Shown here in pieces: positions 43,307 to 52,964 of a DNA stretch of 64,000 nt. The notes beneath the pieces are model-generated. The model was not told the origin of the DNA and did no database searches. It was given only the letters and a program-made list of their open reading frames with translations. Numbering within the stretch: position 1 is the first letter of the stretch; each line of letters opens with the position of its first letter. This stretch comes from Oscillatoriales cyanobacterium (GTDB lineage Bacteria; Cyanobacteriota; Cyanobacteriia; Cyanobacteriales; Laspinemataceae): positions 1-64,000 of the forward strand of contig JAABRM010000002.1 in the NCBI GenBank assembly GCA_011390955.1, given 5' to 3'. Made by a program: the position numbers and the translations under genes.

Positions 43307-45025
43307 TTAACTAGCTTGATGAACCGATGCTGGTGAAGCGATCGCGGGTAAAGCTTTCCGTTCTTTGAGTAAATAAGTTTTCATGTTGCCTTTGCCTTTA
43401 ACCTCAATGATGCCTCGTTTTTCAATCATGTAGTGATGATGTAATTGCTGATAAGTAGCGTCACTCATTTGAATGTTGCCAATGATTCCGTGGGATTCCA
43501 TGCGACTGGCTGTATTGACGGTATCTCCCCAAAGATCGTAGATAAATTTTTTGGTGCCAATCACTCCAGCTACCACCGGGCCAGTGTGAATGCCAATTCG
43601 CATATTCAGATTGGTTTGATGCCGCTGATTAAAATCTTGAATCACTCGCTGCATATCGATGGCCATTTCTGCGATCGCGATCGCATGATTAGCTTGAGGA
43701 TAGGGCAAACCTCCGACCACCATATAGGCATCACCAATGGTTTTAATTTTTTCTAAATCATGCTTTTCGACTAAGGCATCAAAAGCCGAAAAAATTTCAT
43801 TGAGCAATTGGACTAATTTAGTCGGAGATAAGGAGGCAGATAAAGGTGTAAAGCCCGCAATGTCAGCGAATAATACTGTCACCTCTGGAAAGTTATCGGC
43901 GATGATTTGTTCTTCTTCTTTGAGCCGTTCCGCAATGGGCTGCGGTAAAATATTTAGCAGTAAGCGTTCAGATTTCTCTTTCTCGGTTTCTAATTGTTTC
44001 AATGCCCCCCAAAACTGCTCGGCGATCGCGGCGGCTAAGACTAATGCTAAGACCAAAGCTGCCCCTAATAACATCGTAGCGGCTCGGCTGGTTTGTTCTA
44101 TCTGAATTCTTGCCCGTTCAATTTCTTGGTTAGACAATAAAATCAGTTGTTCAGACAATTCAGCCGATTGCTTTTCAAAGCTTTCAATTGTGTCCTGAAT
44201 TTCTAGATCCAGGGTGACAATTTTATTGATAATTGCTTGATAATCTTTCAGGTAAACCAGGGAACGGGCTTGTCTTTCTGGATCGAACCCTCTTAATTTA
44301 ACAATGTGGTCTGCTAGAAGTTCTCTAGTATTTTTTAAAGCATTAATGGCGGGATAACTTCGTTTGAAAAAATATTCTTTTTCTTCAGCTTTCATCTGAT
44401 TAAATAAGCTGATTAATTCTGGGTCGTCTTCGACCAAGATAGTATCCCTTAACAGGTCTGATTTTTGATTTAACCGAGCGATGACCCCAGTTTCATCCAT
44501 GCCTAATTCCGCGACTAATTGTACTGCTTCGCGAAAGCGATCGCGATAGCTAGAGATCATTTCTACATAAGCAATAACCTGGGGGTGAGATTTTTTCAAT
44601 GTCGGACTTACATTCACCCCGGAAAGCAACTTTTGTAATTCATCACAATGCATCAGCAATCGCTCGATTGATTGCTGATGCATTTCCACATGACGTTGAG
44701 TTTCTTCGCGTAAATCTGTCTTTGACCAATTCTGAAAAAATTGCCTTTCTGACTCACGAGCAAGATCGAATTCCGCTTTAATGCGAAACACTGATTGTTG
44801 CAGCTTATTACTGCTAATAATAGCTGCTTCAGTTTCCCGCCGGACAAAATTTAAAGATACCCACCCGGTTGTGGCGACTCCACCTAATAATAATAATAAG
44901 CCAAAAAACGCTAAAGTAAATTTTCCGGTGATATTCAATTCACCCCAGGATTTATTCATTTTTTCTGGTTTTTTCGCCGAATTATTAAAATTCGCAATTT
45001 CGTTTTTTTTGTGCCAATTCTGCAT
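43307..45025 (-). CDS. Membrane-bound class III adenylate cyclase
   Basis: 572 residues: transmembrane helix about 33-55, an extracytoplasmic helical sensor domain (about 60-315), a second transmembrane helix (about 316-337), a coiled linker with LLLNILPQPIAERLKEEEQ, then a class III cyclase domain (about 378-550). Metal Asp residues are in VLFADIAGFT and TIGDAYMVVGG. The purine-selecting pair is Lys in LEKIKTIGDAYM and Asp in IYDLWGDTVN, which predicts ATP (adenylate) rather than GTP specificity. The product would be cAMP. The histidine kinase at 47157-48311 carries a cyclic-nucleotide-binding domain. Confidence 0.92.
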   Translation of the reverse strand: MQNWHKKNEIANFNNSAKKPEKMNKSWGELNITGKFTLAFFGLLLLLGGVATTGWVSLNFVRRETEAAIISSNKLQQSVFRIKAEFDLARESERQFFQNWSKTDLREETQRHVEMHQQSIERLLMHCDELQKLLSGVNVSPTLKKSHPQVIAYVEMISSYRDRFREAVQLVAELGMDETGVIARLNQKSDLLRDTILVEDDPELISLFNQMKAEEKEYFFKRSYPAINALKNTRELLADHIVKLRGFDPERQARSLVYLKDYQAIINKIVTLDLEIQDTIESFEKQSAELSEQLILLSNQEIERARIQIEQTSRAATMLLGAALVLALVLAAAIAEQFWGALKQLETEKEKSERLLLNILPQPIAERLKEEEQIIADNFPEVTVLFADIAGFTPLSASLSPTKLVQLLNEIFSAFDALVEKHDLEKIKTIGDAYMVVGGLPYPQANHAIAIAEMAIDMQRVIQDFNQRHQTNLNMRIGIHTGPVVAGVIGTKKFIYDLWGDTVNTASRMESHGIIGNIQMSDATYQQLHHHYMIEKRGIIEVKGKGNMKTYLLKERKALPAIASPASVHQAS

Positions 45026-45199
45026 GGTTATATTCGATCCAGTAAATAATATAAATAACCCAGCACCCTGTTACTGGATTAAACAGAATTTTGTAGATGC
45101 ACTCGCTGGAAATTAGCACAGGGAACCTTGCCTATTTTGTGGGCTATTTTTTGCCCAAAATTGCCGATCGCCCCCCCTGTTCAAAGCCAAATCACCGAA

Positions 45200-46834
45200 T
45201 TAATGGCGATCGCTGGCATCAAGACCCGAACCATAAGTCCAAGCATCGATGAGTCGGCGCCACTCATACTGTTTTGCCTGGGGCAAACGGTTCACCCAGG
45301 AATTCATGCTTTGCCCCAGGGGACATAAAGCAGTATAAATTCCTAGGTTAATATAATGTTGCATCCAATTTATCAAAGGCGGTAATCCGACTTGGGGTAT
45401 AATTTGAAACACTAATCCCGGTTGGGATATTGATGTTTTCCATAAGGTTTTCGATAGTCCACCAAACTGAACCACGTCTTGTAAAAAAGGTTTGAGCACC
45501 GGATCTCCCAGGTCAGCCATCCCCTGAAACACCCCGGAAAGTAACTGGTTAATTTGATTCGGGTTAATTTTTTGTTCTACCGGCACCATCATCGCCCGTT
45601 GGAATAACCAAGTCACCGAAAGATTGGGTTGATAGGGCATTAATTTACCTAAAGATTCTGGAGAAAGCTGGTCGTTTTTTAGGGCATCGTTGATGCCCCG
45701 ACTGAGACGTTTTAGGTGACGCAACATGGCACCAAAGCCGCCAAAACTCAATGGAGATTGTGCCCCACTACTATCGCCGACAAATAATAAACGATGCCAA
45801 GGCGATCGCAGGGGACTTTGGCGGTAGGAAGGGAAAAATCCAAACAGGGCGCGGACAAATTCCAGTCGATCTAAGGAAACATTCTGGTACTCTGGCAGCA
45901 AGCGAAAATAGTCTTCAAATAAATCCGCCAAACTCATCCTTTTGGGATCGGCGTCAAGGTATGTAAATAAATAAGTGGTTCGCCCATCTTTGGCGGGAAA
46001 TGCTTCCCAAAAATACTGACATTGATGGGCGATCGGGGTAAACGACACCATTAAATCCCCGGTGTCATTCCGACTAAACCCTTTGGCACAAGTGCCTCCG
46101 ACTAAGCAAATGCCATCGGGTTTTTGCCCTTGGCGGACTTGCCGGACAATGGGGGAAAAATGCCCCATGACATCAAGCATTAAGCGGGTGGTCAAACTCT
46201 TACCGAGGCTGTTTTCCCCGGTTCCAGAAAATTGTGCGGCTCCCCCGGCACCTCCTGCCCCAGACCTTTGCCCAGGAGCAACCGTGGCTTGGACGCGCAC
46301 GCCATTAGGATGAATTACGGCACCCGCAAACGCGGTTTGAGTAAAAAGTTGACCGCCCGCAGCGAGAAACCGGGATTTCAGGGCATCGAGAAGATAAACC
46401 GGATCTACTCCCAGGTTGAGAATGTCTCGAACCCAAAACTCTGGGCCATCAGTAAATTTAATTCGGGCGGGGTTATATTGACTGGCGATCGCTGCTTCGA
46501 TTTGTTCATTGGTGAGCAGGTTGAGTTCTGATAATACCTCTAACTCTGGGCGGGAAATATTCCATTCTTGATCTCGTCCCCGCAACTCTCCCCGTTCCAG
46601 TAGGGCAACTCGCCAACCTTGCACCGCTAAAGCTGTGCCAATAAAAATCCCTAAAGTCCCCCCACAAATTACCACATCCCACTCTACAGATTCTAGGAGT
46701 TCTGGGGCTTCATGGATCGCGGTCGGGCTAGGGCGAGAATTTTCCCGGAGCGATCGCCACAAGTTATCCGCCTGTTGGAGTCCGGCGAATACATTACCGG
46801 GCAGTTGGCCGAGAATTTTTTCCGTCAATGTCAT
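45200..46834 (-). CDS. cruP: Lycopene cyclase paralogue CruP-like flavoprotein
   Basis: 544 residues, close to cyanobacterial and plant CruP. FAD Rossmann motif ICGGTLGIFIGTALAVQG, then REQEWNISR-like RDQEWNISRPEL, FWVRDILNLGVDPVYLLDAL, DGICLVGGTCAKGF, YFWEAFPAKDGRTTY and the end EWRRLIDAWTYGSGLD are all as in CruP. CruP is a paralogue of the lycopene cyclase CruA that limits beta-carotene oxidation; its activity is still debated. A Gly/Ala-rich insert (GQRSGAGGAGGAAQFSGTGE) around residues 190-213 is unusual. The start codon lies 5 bp from a heptamer array. Confidence 0.9.
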   Translation of the reverse strand: MTLTEKILGQLPGNVFAGLQQADNLWRSLRENSRPSPTAIHEAPELLESVEWDVVICGGTLGIFIGTALAVQGWRVALLERGELRGRDQEWNISRPELEVLSELNLLTNEQIEAAIASQYNPARIKFTDGPEFWVRDILNLGVDPVYLLDALKSRFLAAGGQLFTQTAFAGAVIHPNGVRVQATVAPGQRSGAGGAGGAAQFSGTGENSLGKSLTTRLMLDVMGHFSPIVRQVRQGQKPDGICLVGGTCAKGFSRNDTGDLMVSFTPIAHQCQYFWEAFPAKDGRTTYLFTYLDADPKRMSLADLFEDYFRLLPEYQNVSLDRLEFVRALFGFFPSYRQSPLRSPWHRLLFVGDSSGAQSPLSFGGFGAMLRHLKRLSRGINDALKNDQLSPESLGKLMPYQPNLSVTWLFQRAMMVPVEQKINPNQINQLLSGVFQGMADLGDPVLKPFLQDVVQFGGLSKTLWKTSISQPGLVFQIIPQVGLPPLINWMQHYINLGIYTALCPLGQSMNSWVNRLPQAKQYEWRRLIDAWTYGSGLDASDRH

Positions 46835-46838
46835 AATA

Positions 46839-47140
46839 TTTGTTGTTTGTTGTTTGTTGTTTGTTGGTTGTTATTTGTTGTTTGTTGTTTGTTGTTTGTT
46901 AGTTGTTGTTTGTTGGTTGTTGTTTGTTGGTTGTTGTTTGTTGGTTGTTGTTTGTTGGTTGTTGTTTGTTGTTTGTTGTTTGTTGTTTGTTGTTTGTTGT
47001 TTGTTGGTTGGGGTGTAATTGATAATTGATAATTTTATTTAATTGTCAATTATCAATTATCAATTGTTAATTGTTTTCCTCTGCTCCCCATAACCAATAA
47101 CCAACAACTAACAACCAACAACTAATAACTAATAAGGTTT
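46839..47140. repeat. Stacked heptamer arrays upstream of cruP
   Basis: TTTGTTG/GGTTGTTG arrays (46839-47011), AATTGATAA/TTATCAA arrays (47018-47077) and AACCAACA/AACTAAT units (47086-47137) fill nearly the whole 322-bp gap between cruP and the histidine kinase. Normal promoter sequence is largely displaced. Confidence 0.93.
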
Positions 47141-47156
47141 TAACCAAAAAATCAAA

Positions 47157-48311
47157 TTAATAAGTGACTGTTTTTACCGGAAAATTTGGCTCGATCGCTA
47201 TTCCTGAATCGACGACACTTTCTGCTACAGGCAACTTAATCAAAAAAGTTGTCCCGGTAGAATTAGATGTAAAAGAAATATCCCCACCATGCGCCGTAAT
47301 AATTGAACGAGCGATCGCGGTTCCCAAACCCGTTCCCCCGCGTTTGCCATAAGTAACAAATGCATCAAATAAGCGGCTTTGAATTTCCTGGGGAATCCCC
47401 GGCCCATTATCAGCAATTTTTAGATATACCCATTGACTTTGTTGTGTTGCCGCAATTTCAATCCGACCGCCTTTGCCGTCAAAAGCATCCACCGCATTAG
47501 TGACTAAATTTTGCCACACTCTAATTAATTTGTTGTCATCCGCCGCCAGCACAATATCCTCAACCCCACTCACCACAAAATCAACTTGGGCTTCTTTGAA
47601 ATAAATCCGATTCATCTTTTCAAATTTGGCGAAAACTTCTGATAATTTTACGGGCTTTTTCTGTAAGGTAGAAGTTCCCCGCGTAAATTCTAATAATTCT
47701 TCCGCCATGCCCAGCATTCGGGATACCTGAGTTTCAATTAAATGGCACCATTCTTGAGTCTCTTCATCTTCGGGATGCATCTCTCGCAGCATGGAACTGG
47801 ATAACAGAATTCCCGTAAAAGGACTTTTAAAATCGTGGACAATGGTGTTCACCATTTCTCCGATTAACGCCATTTTTTGTTTGTGCATAATTTCATGCAC
47901 ATATTGATCGGTAGTCATCCGCAGATATTGAATAATGTGAGAAAACAATTTGAGAACCACATGACCCGGAGTTCGCCCTAAAATTTCCATGAGGAGATCG
48001 CGGGGAATTTTCGCTAAAGTAGTATCCCCCCGACAGATCGCCCTAGCACTCCGGGGTTGTCCATCTAAAACGCCAAATTCGCCAAAAAAGTCGTTGGGAT
48101 AAGCCCAAGCGATCGCTTGATAATGATTTGGTCCCAGGGATTTGCTGAATTCGACTTCACCTGTTAACACCAGGTACAAGCTATCTGGGATTTCGTTTTC
48201 TTCAAAGACTAGCATTCCATCTTTAAAGCTTCTCACCGTGGCGACCTGACACAGTTCGGTAGCTTGTTCTTCTTGAAAATACAAAATAAATCGGTGTGAT
48301 TTTAAGTCCAT
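47157..48311 (-). CDS. Histidine kinase with N-terminal cyclic-nucleotide-binding domain
   Basis: 384 residues from ATG 48311 (SD GGGG 9 nt upstream; a TTG at 48326 is an alternative). The cNMP domain (about 10-120) has FGEFGVLDGQPRSARAI with the Glu and Arg expected for binding cAMP. The dimerisation/phosphoacceptor region around EMVNTIVHDFKSPFTG contains the His, and the ATPase has NLVTNAVDAFDG (N box), DNGPGIP (G1) and GTGLGTAIARS (G2). It likely autophosphorylates in response to cyclic nucleotide; its partner regulator is not adjacent. It lies on the same strand as the adenylate cyclase gene, about 2 kb away, with cruP between. Confidence 0.9.
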   Translation of the reverse strand: MDLKSHRFILYFQEEQATELCQVATVRSFKDGMLVFEENEIPDSLYLVLTGEVEFSKSLGPNHYQAIAWAYPNDFFGEFGVLDGQPRSARAICRGDTTLAKIPRDLLMEILGRTPGHVVLKLFSHIIQYLRMTTDQYVHEIMHKQKMALIGEMVNTIVHDFKSPFTGILLSSSMLREMHPEDEETQEWCHLIETQVSRMLGMAEELLEFTRGTSTLQKKPVKLSEVFAKFEKMNRIYFKEAQVDFVVSGVEDIVLAADDNKLIRVWQNLVTNAVDAFDGKGGRIEIAATQQSQWVYLKIADNGPGIPQEIQSRLFDAFVTYGKRGGTGLGTAIARSIITAHGGDISFTSNSTGTTFLIKLPVAESVVDSGIAIEPNFPVKTVTY

Positions 48312-48359
48312 GTCGCATATCCCCAATTGAACTCACAGTTAATTTGAGTTGCTGTAATC

Positions 48360-48451
48360 GTAAGTCGGCGATTGTAAGTCGGCGATTGTAAGTCGGCGAT
48401 CGTGAGTCGGAGATCGTAAGTCGGCGATCTTGATTCGGCGAATCAAGATCG
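48360..48451. repeat. 14-bp direct repeats plus 12-bp palindrome upstream of the histidine kinase
   Basis: GTAAGTCGGCGATT is repeated five times in phase (48360-48429; the fourth copy is degenerate), then CGATCTTGATTC-GGC-GAATCAAGATCG (48425-48451) forms a perfect 12-bp inverted repeat. The block lies 50-140 bp before the histidine kinase start on the minus strand and could be a regulator binding array. Confidence 0.75.
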
Positions 48452-48612
48452 TCAACCAATGTGAAAAAAAATTTCCGAGTCTCAAGTCCAAATATATACC
48501 GATGTTGACCTTACAGATCGTATTATTGCATCATTGGCTTCTTTGTGAAATTAAGTCTTGGGGATAGTTTTGAACCCTTTTTCCCTCTGGCTTTCCCCTG
48601 TGTCGGACGCGA

Positions 48613-48651
48613 TCGCACCGATCGTACCCCTCACCTGCGGGCGATCGGTGC
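48613..48651. other. Hairpin within a 400-bp gap
   Basis: GCACCGATCG (48615-48624) pairs with CGATCGGTGC (48642-48651). The rest of the gap 48452-48855 shows no convincing gene; the minus-strand frame 48531-48956 lacks family resemblance and good composition. Confidence 0.4.
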
Positions 48652-48855
48652 AGAATTACTGACTTTTTTTCCCTTGAGACCGATCTGGATCGGATGCCCC
48701 AAAGTTTGCCCCGCCACTTTTCTTTCTTCCCTAAAACTATCCGTAAAACTACGCAAATTCCATCAAAAATGAATTCCCGTATTCTGACCGATGGCATTAG
48801 TCTTTGAAGTCGGAGATAATCAAAGTATAAAATCAAATTTTTTGGCATTGTTATT

Positions 48856-49047
48856 ATGTTTATCCCCAGCGATCCTGATAAATCCCCCATTAACATCAAT
48901 GCTGTTGGCACAGTATTGCTATATTCGGCGTTTATTTTCACCACCTTATGTCTCACCGCGATCGCTCTGGGGGTTAACGACAGAAGCCGAAAAATTACCC
49001 AATCTTACCCAAACTTACTCAAATCGTCAGAATTTTCCAAGCATTGA
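48856..49047 (+). CDS. Possible small single-pass membrane protein
   Basis: 63 codons with a clear hydrophobic segment (VGTVLLYSAFIFTTLCLTAI, residues 17-36). No SD. The last third overlaps the left inverted repeat of the tnpB element at 49004, so the original C-terminus may have been replaced by that insertion. No family recognised. Confidence 0.35.
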   Translation: MFIPSDPDKSPININAVGTVLLYSAFIFTTLCLTAIALGVNDRSRKITQSYPNLLKSSEFSKH

Positions 49048-50344
49048 GTAAGATTTTTAGATTCAGGTGGTCAATCTGGTCATTAGTTGTGGTAAGATTG
49101 GATCTGGTTCAGCGCGTCGGAATTATGACTCCATGTTATTAGGGTTTAAAACACAACTTAAAATCAATCAAACCCAACGGCAACAACTTGCTCGCCATGC
49201 AGGAGTCGCACGTCATGCCTACAATTGGGGTCACGGTTTATGTTTAGGTATTTTATCTCATAATACTCATTGTAGCTCCGAAGAAAAAATCAAATTTCCT
49301 ACAGCCATTGACTTACATAAATGGTTAAATAAGCTGGTAAAACCAGAAAGTCCCTGGTACTATGAAGTTTCCAAATGTGCGCCTCAGTACGCTTTAAGGA
49401 ATCTCGCCCAGGCTTGGCAAGATTGCTTTAAAAAAAAGAAAGCTCGACCAAAATTTAAGAAAAAAGGTAGACAAGACAGCTTTACCTTGGATGGGACAAT
49501 TAAAATCTTATCATCAAATAAACTGAAAGTACCAGTTATCGGCTGTCTAAAAACTTATGAAAGGCTGCCGGTCGTTCCCGACCCCAAAAATGTCACAATT
49601 AGTCGAGAGGCTGACCGATGGTTTATTTCGTTTAAAATCGATGTTCCTGTTGCCCCCACAGATAAAATAGTAGATGTGGTTGGGATAGATTTGGGGATAA
49701 AAGTGCTTGCTACCCTATCCACCGGAGAAATCATAAAAGGAACAAATTCATATAGAAAACACGAGAAAAAACTGACACGACTTCAAAGAAAAGTTAGTCG
49801 AAAAGTATCGGGGTCAGCCAATGGGCATAAAGCCCAAGGAAAAGTCCAGAAACTTCATAGAAAAATCGCTAATCTCAGAAAAGATACGTTACATAAGTTG
49901 ACATCACACTTATGCAATACGCTATCAATGTGATAGAAGACCTAAATGTATCAGGGATGTTAGCGAATCATAAACTGGCGAAATCAATCGCCGATATGGG
50001 GTTTTATGAGTTGCGGCGACAGATGGAATATAAGAGTGAACTGTATGGGTCACAACTCATCATTGTTGACAGGTTTTATCCTTCTAGTAAAACCTGTTCA
50101 AACTGTGGTGCAATTAAAGACTCATTACCGTTATCAGAAAGAGTATTTTACTGCGAGCATTGTCATCTCAAAATAGATCGGGATTTGAATGCCGCAAGAA
50201 ATCTGGAAAAAATAGGTCGAGCTACGGCCAAATCTACGCCTGTGGACAAGTGCGAGCCGACTCCCTTGGTAGAAGCAGGAAGTAAAACCAACTCAAACGT
50301 AATCAAAATCAAGCTTTCAGACTTGATGAGTAAGTTTGGGTAAG
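49004..50344 (+). mobile_element. tnpB-only IS200/IS605-like element with 18-bp inverted ends
   Basis: CTTACCCAAACTTACTCA (49004-49021) is repeated exactly in inverse at 50327-50344. Between them lies a frameshifted tnpB without tnpA. Upstream of the left arm, ATTACCCAAT and CTTACCCAAA form a short tandem. ATCAAG/CTTGAT (50308-50327) makes a small hairpin at the right end. IS200/IS605 elements normally have subterminal hairpins rather than long terminal repeats, so the exact boundaries are uncertain. Confidence 0.6.
49133..50343 (+). pseudogene. tnpB: tnpB (RNA-guided nuclease, IS200/IS605 accessory), frameshifted
   Basis: Two overlapping frames, 49133-49933 and 49912-50343, together encode one TnpB. 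The first covers the N-terminal helix-turn-helix and RuvC part with the first catalytic Asp (VGIDLGIKVLATLSTGE). The second covers the catalytic Glu (VIEDLNVSGM), zinc ribbon CSNCG...CEHCH and the final Asp (KIDRDLNAARN). One missing base near 49916-49920 breaks the frame after LTSHLCNT. All three RuvC acidic residues survive. Intact relatives cut DNA guided by an RNA from the element's right end. As it stands, it is inactive unless frameshifting occurs. Confidence 0.88.
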
Positions 50345-50477
50345 TTTTATCTAGCGGTCGATCTTCAAGAAGCCGTATCGAACACTCCCTTATTCCATCC
50401 TACTGCCAATCTGGACAGGAGCCAGCAGTGAAGAGGCTTTTGGGGTGTAGGGTGTAGGGATTCGTAGGGTGTAGGGA

Positions 50478-50582
50478 ATAATTGATAATTGATAATTGAT
50501 AATTGATAATTGATAATTGATAATTGATAATCGATCGTGGTGTTTAATTGTCAATTGTCAATTGTTAATTGTTAATTATTCC
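50478..50582. repeat. AATTGAT heptamer arrays upstream of the Hsp70-like gene
   Basis: About seven AATTGATA-phase units (50478-50532), then TTGTCAA/TTGTTAA units (50544-50582). The whole gap 50345-50711 also has GGGTGTA repeats (50433-50475) and no gene. Confidence 0.9.
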
Positions 50583-50711
50583 CCACACCCCGATGGCGGC
50601 TCCTCATTTCTGACAAATAACAAATGACCAGAAAAAAGTTGTGTAAGGATGCCCAGAGGCGATTAAAATAGATCCGGCAGAAATTCGGCGCAAAAGCTAG
50701 TAAAAAGAATC

Positions 50712-52343
50712 ATGGCAGGGGAAAATGCAGGCGACAATGCAGGCTACAATATTGGCCTTGATTTTGGCACCACGAACTCGATTATTTCTTATCTCGGCAC
50801 TACAGGAGAATTAGAAGCGTTTCAGTATGGTGGTCCAAACGGGCATAAATATATTCCATCTTTTATTGCTTATGAAGATAATTTTATGGAAATTGGGACT
50901 GCGGCTCGGACGATCGCAGCGAATCACCCAATGATTGAAAGTTATGGCAATTTTAAAATGCGGTTGCCGATCTCAGAGTCAGAATTGCTCGATCGCCCAG
51001 AAGGGAAAACAGCGGTTAATGTCACCGCAGACTATCTGCGGGAGTTGTTAATTTCCCCGGAAAATCCTTACAGTTTTACGACTCAACAAGGGGCGATCGC
51101 TCGTTTAGTGGTATCGGTTCCAGAAATTTGGCAGCGGGATATTTACAATCGCGGTCGAGAATCTTTACAAAAACTGATTCAAGATTTGGGACTGCCGTTG
51201 ATTCAGTTAGTTAGTGAGCCGGTGGCAGCAGCGGCTTATTATACTTGGGAAATGCACCGACGAGCGATCGCGCAAAACAGCGATTTATTCACGGGAAATT
51301 TACTGGTTTGTGACATGGGCGGGGGCACTTTTGATGTGAGTCTTTGTCGAATTTATGGCAACAATAAAGTCGAAGTGCTTTATTTTGACGGTCAAGGCGA
51401 TCGAGGACTGGAATCCGCTGGGGTCGCGTTCGATCGCCGCTGTGTCCAACAAGCTTATACGGAAAAACATGGGGTGGCTTTAGATGAAAATACCCCGGAA
51501 TTTATGCGGTTATTGGCTGAGTTTGAAGCGGTAAAAATTGGATCTCATGGGAGAGTCACCCGGAAACTATTAAACTGTTTAAAAGCTCCGGATATTTATC
51601 ATGCCCAAGCGATCTATGTTTTTGGGGGTGGTTATTCCGTAACCTTTGGTCAAGTTATGGCCGCTTTTGCCGCGATCGAACGGGGAATTGAAGCGGTGAT
51701 GCAACGGCTAAACCATTGGCTAAACCAACAGCAGCAAAACATCGATAGACTATTTTTAGTTGGCGGTTTTTCTCAGTTTTTATTAGTAGAAAAAACCATT
51801 AGAGATGCCCTGGGTATGTCTGCGGATGACGAGCGATTTGACCGCAATTTTAATATTACTAATAGTGCTTATGCTATTTCTTACGGTGCTTGTTTAATTG
51901 CCAATAATTTAGTCGATCCGACGGAAAAATATCTGCATACTTTAGGCATTGTGGTGGATACCATTAATTCGGAAGCGGAACGAGAGGAGCGATATATTAC
52001 CTTGGTGCAAGGGGGCAGAAATTTAGCCGAATTAGCTCAACCCCAATTTGCGGATATTCCTCCTTTGTTTACTTTCCACGATGAACCTTTGACCTTGACT
52101 CTGTGGGTCGATCCTCAGTCTAAAGGTAATCGTTTTAAAGAAATGTTGCCGGATCTGGTCAAACTACCCAGCCACGATCCTAACGATCCGTGGCGAGTGG
52201 GCATGAGGGTCGATCGCTCCCAAATTTCTTATTTGGTGATTTCCGATCTGTTGGGGAAAAAACGGGTGGAGTATGAGTTAGGCAATGCGATCGCGAAAAT
52301 GTTTCCTGGTTTTGTTTTAATTGAACAGTCCGATCCGTCATAG
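50712..52343 (+). CDS. Hsp70/DnaK-like actin-fold ATPase
   Basis: 543 residues. The N-terminal ATPase of the Hsp70 superfamily has GLDFGTTNSIISYLG (phosphate 1), VSEPVAAAAYY, LLVCDMGGGTFDVSL (phosphate 2) and LFLVGGFSQFLLVEKTI (adenosine site). After about residue 420 it departs from DnaK: no canonical peptide-binding domain or EEVD-like tail. It is a divergent Hsp70-family protein and probably not a housekeeping chaperone. No DnaJ or GrpE gene is adjacent; instead it heads a same-strand group of four uncharacterised genes up to 56578. Confidence 0.85.
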   Translation: MAGENAGDNAGYNIGLDFGTTNSIISYLGTTGELEAFQYGGPNGHKYIPSFIAYEDNFMEIGTAARTIAANHPMIESYGNFKMRLPISESELLDRPEGKTAVNVTADYLRELLISPENPYSFTTQQGAIARLVVSVPEIWQRDIYNRGRESLQKLIQDLGLPLIQLVSEPVAAAAYYTWEMHRRAIAQNSDLFTGNLLVCDMGGGTFDVSLCRIYGNNKVEVLYFDGQGDRGLESAGVAFDRRCVQQAYTEKHGVALDENTPEFMRLLAEFEAVKIGSHGRVTRKLLNCLKAPDIYHAQAIYVFGGGYSVTFGQVMAAFAAIERGIEAVMQRLNHWLNQQQQNIDRLFLVGGFSQFLLVEKTIRDALGMSADDERFDRNFNITNSAYAISYGACLIANNLVDPTEKYLHTLGIVVDTINSEAEREERYITLVQGGRNLAELAQPQFADIPPLFTFHDEPLTLTLWVDPQSKGNRFKEMLPDLVKLPSHDPNDPWRVGMRVDRSQISYLVISDLLGKKRVEYELGNAIAKMFPGFVLIEQSDPS

Positions 52344-52360
52344 CGTAATATATGACTGCT

Positions 52361-52400
52361 TAATTTTTAGCTAATTTTTAGCTAATTTTTAGCTAATTTT
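52361..52400. repeat. 11-bp tandem repeat
   Basis: TAATTTTTAGC is repeated about 3.5 times shortly after the Hsp70-like gene. The rest of this 269-bp gap is AT-rich and shows nothing else. Confidence 0.85.
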
Positions 52401-52612
52401 GAGTTAAATCGCCATTTTTTGCGGGAGAATCCCCGTCTCTGCGATCGTTATGATATTTCACAAATATTTACAATCTTGTCAGCGATCGCTCTATTATGTT
52501 TTTTTTGTAATTTTTTTTAATAAAACGTAACACAAATTGTATAAAATCAATCACTTTCAAAAATCGATCTGTGTTTTAAATAAAGAAACCTTACACTAAA
52601 AGTGAAATATCA

Positions 52613-52873
52613 ATGGAACCCCTAAACAGTTCATCTTCCTCATGTCGCAACTGTCGGCATTATCAGCCAGAAGGACGGCGCGGTGGCCATTGTCATCAAT
52701 TGGGTGTTCCGGTACAAGGTAGCTGGAATGCTTGCTCTCTGCTTTGTTTAGCCTTCACTCCTTCCTGGAACAATCTCCAGGAAATTATGACTTGGCAGCA
52801 AGGTAGTCCAAAAGCTAACCCGAAACCAATGGAAACACAACCCGCTAACAGATATAGCAATATCGGCAAATAA
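52613..52873 (+). CDS. Small Cys-rich conserved protein
   Basis: 86 residues: SCRNCRHYQPEGRRGGHCHQ with two to three Cys and His that could bind zinc, then LGVPVQGSWNACSLLCLAF and PSWNNLQEIMTW, and a disordered tail. The pattern is conserved among cyanobacteria without known function. It lies between the Hsp70-like gene and the coiled-coil gene on the same strand. Confidence 0.75.
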   Translation: MEPLNSSSSSCRNCRHYQPEGRRGGHCHQLGVPVQGSWNACSLLCLAFTPSWNNLQEIMTWQQGSPKANPKPMETQPANRYSNIGK

Positions 52874-52964
52874 GTAGGTGATTTACAGATAATTTTTATC
52901 GATGTCTAGTCTCCGCGATCGCCATTGATGTATGCTAAAAAAGCAGATTGACTGATTGGACAAC

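Noticed and set aside
48531-48956. 141-codon minus-strand frame
   Set aside because: No recognisable domain; it crosses a hairpin and antisense to the small membrane ORF, and has an unlikely residue mix.
48791-49051. 86-codon plus-strand frame overlapping 48856
   Set aside because: It lacks a start context and overlaps another, better frame with a hydrophobic segment.
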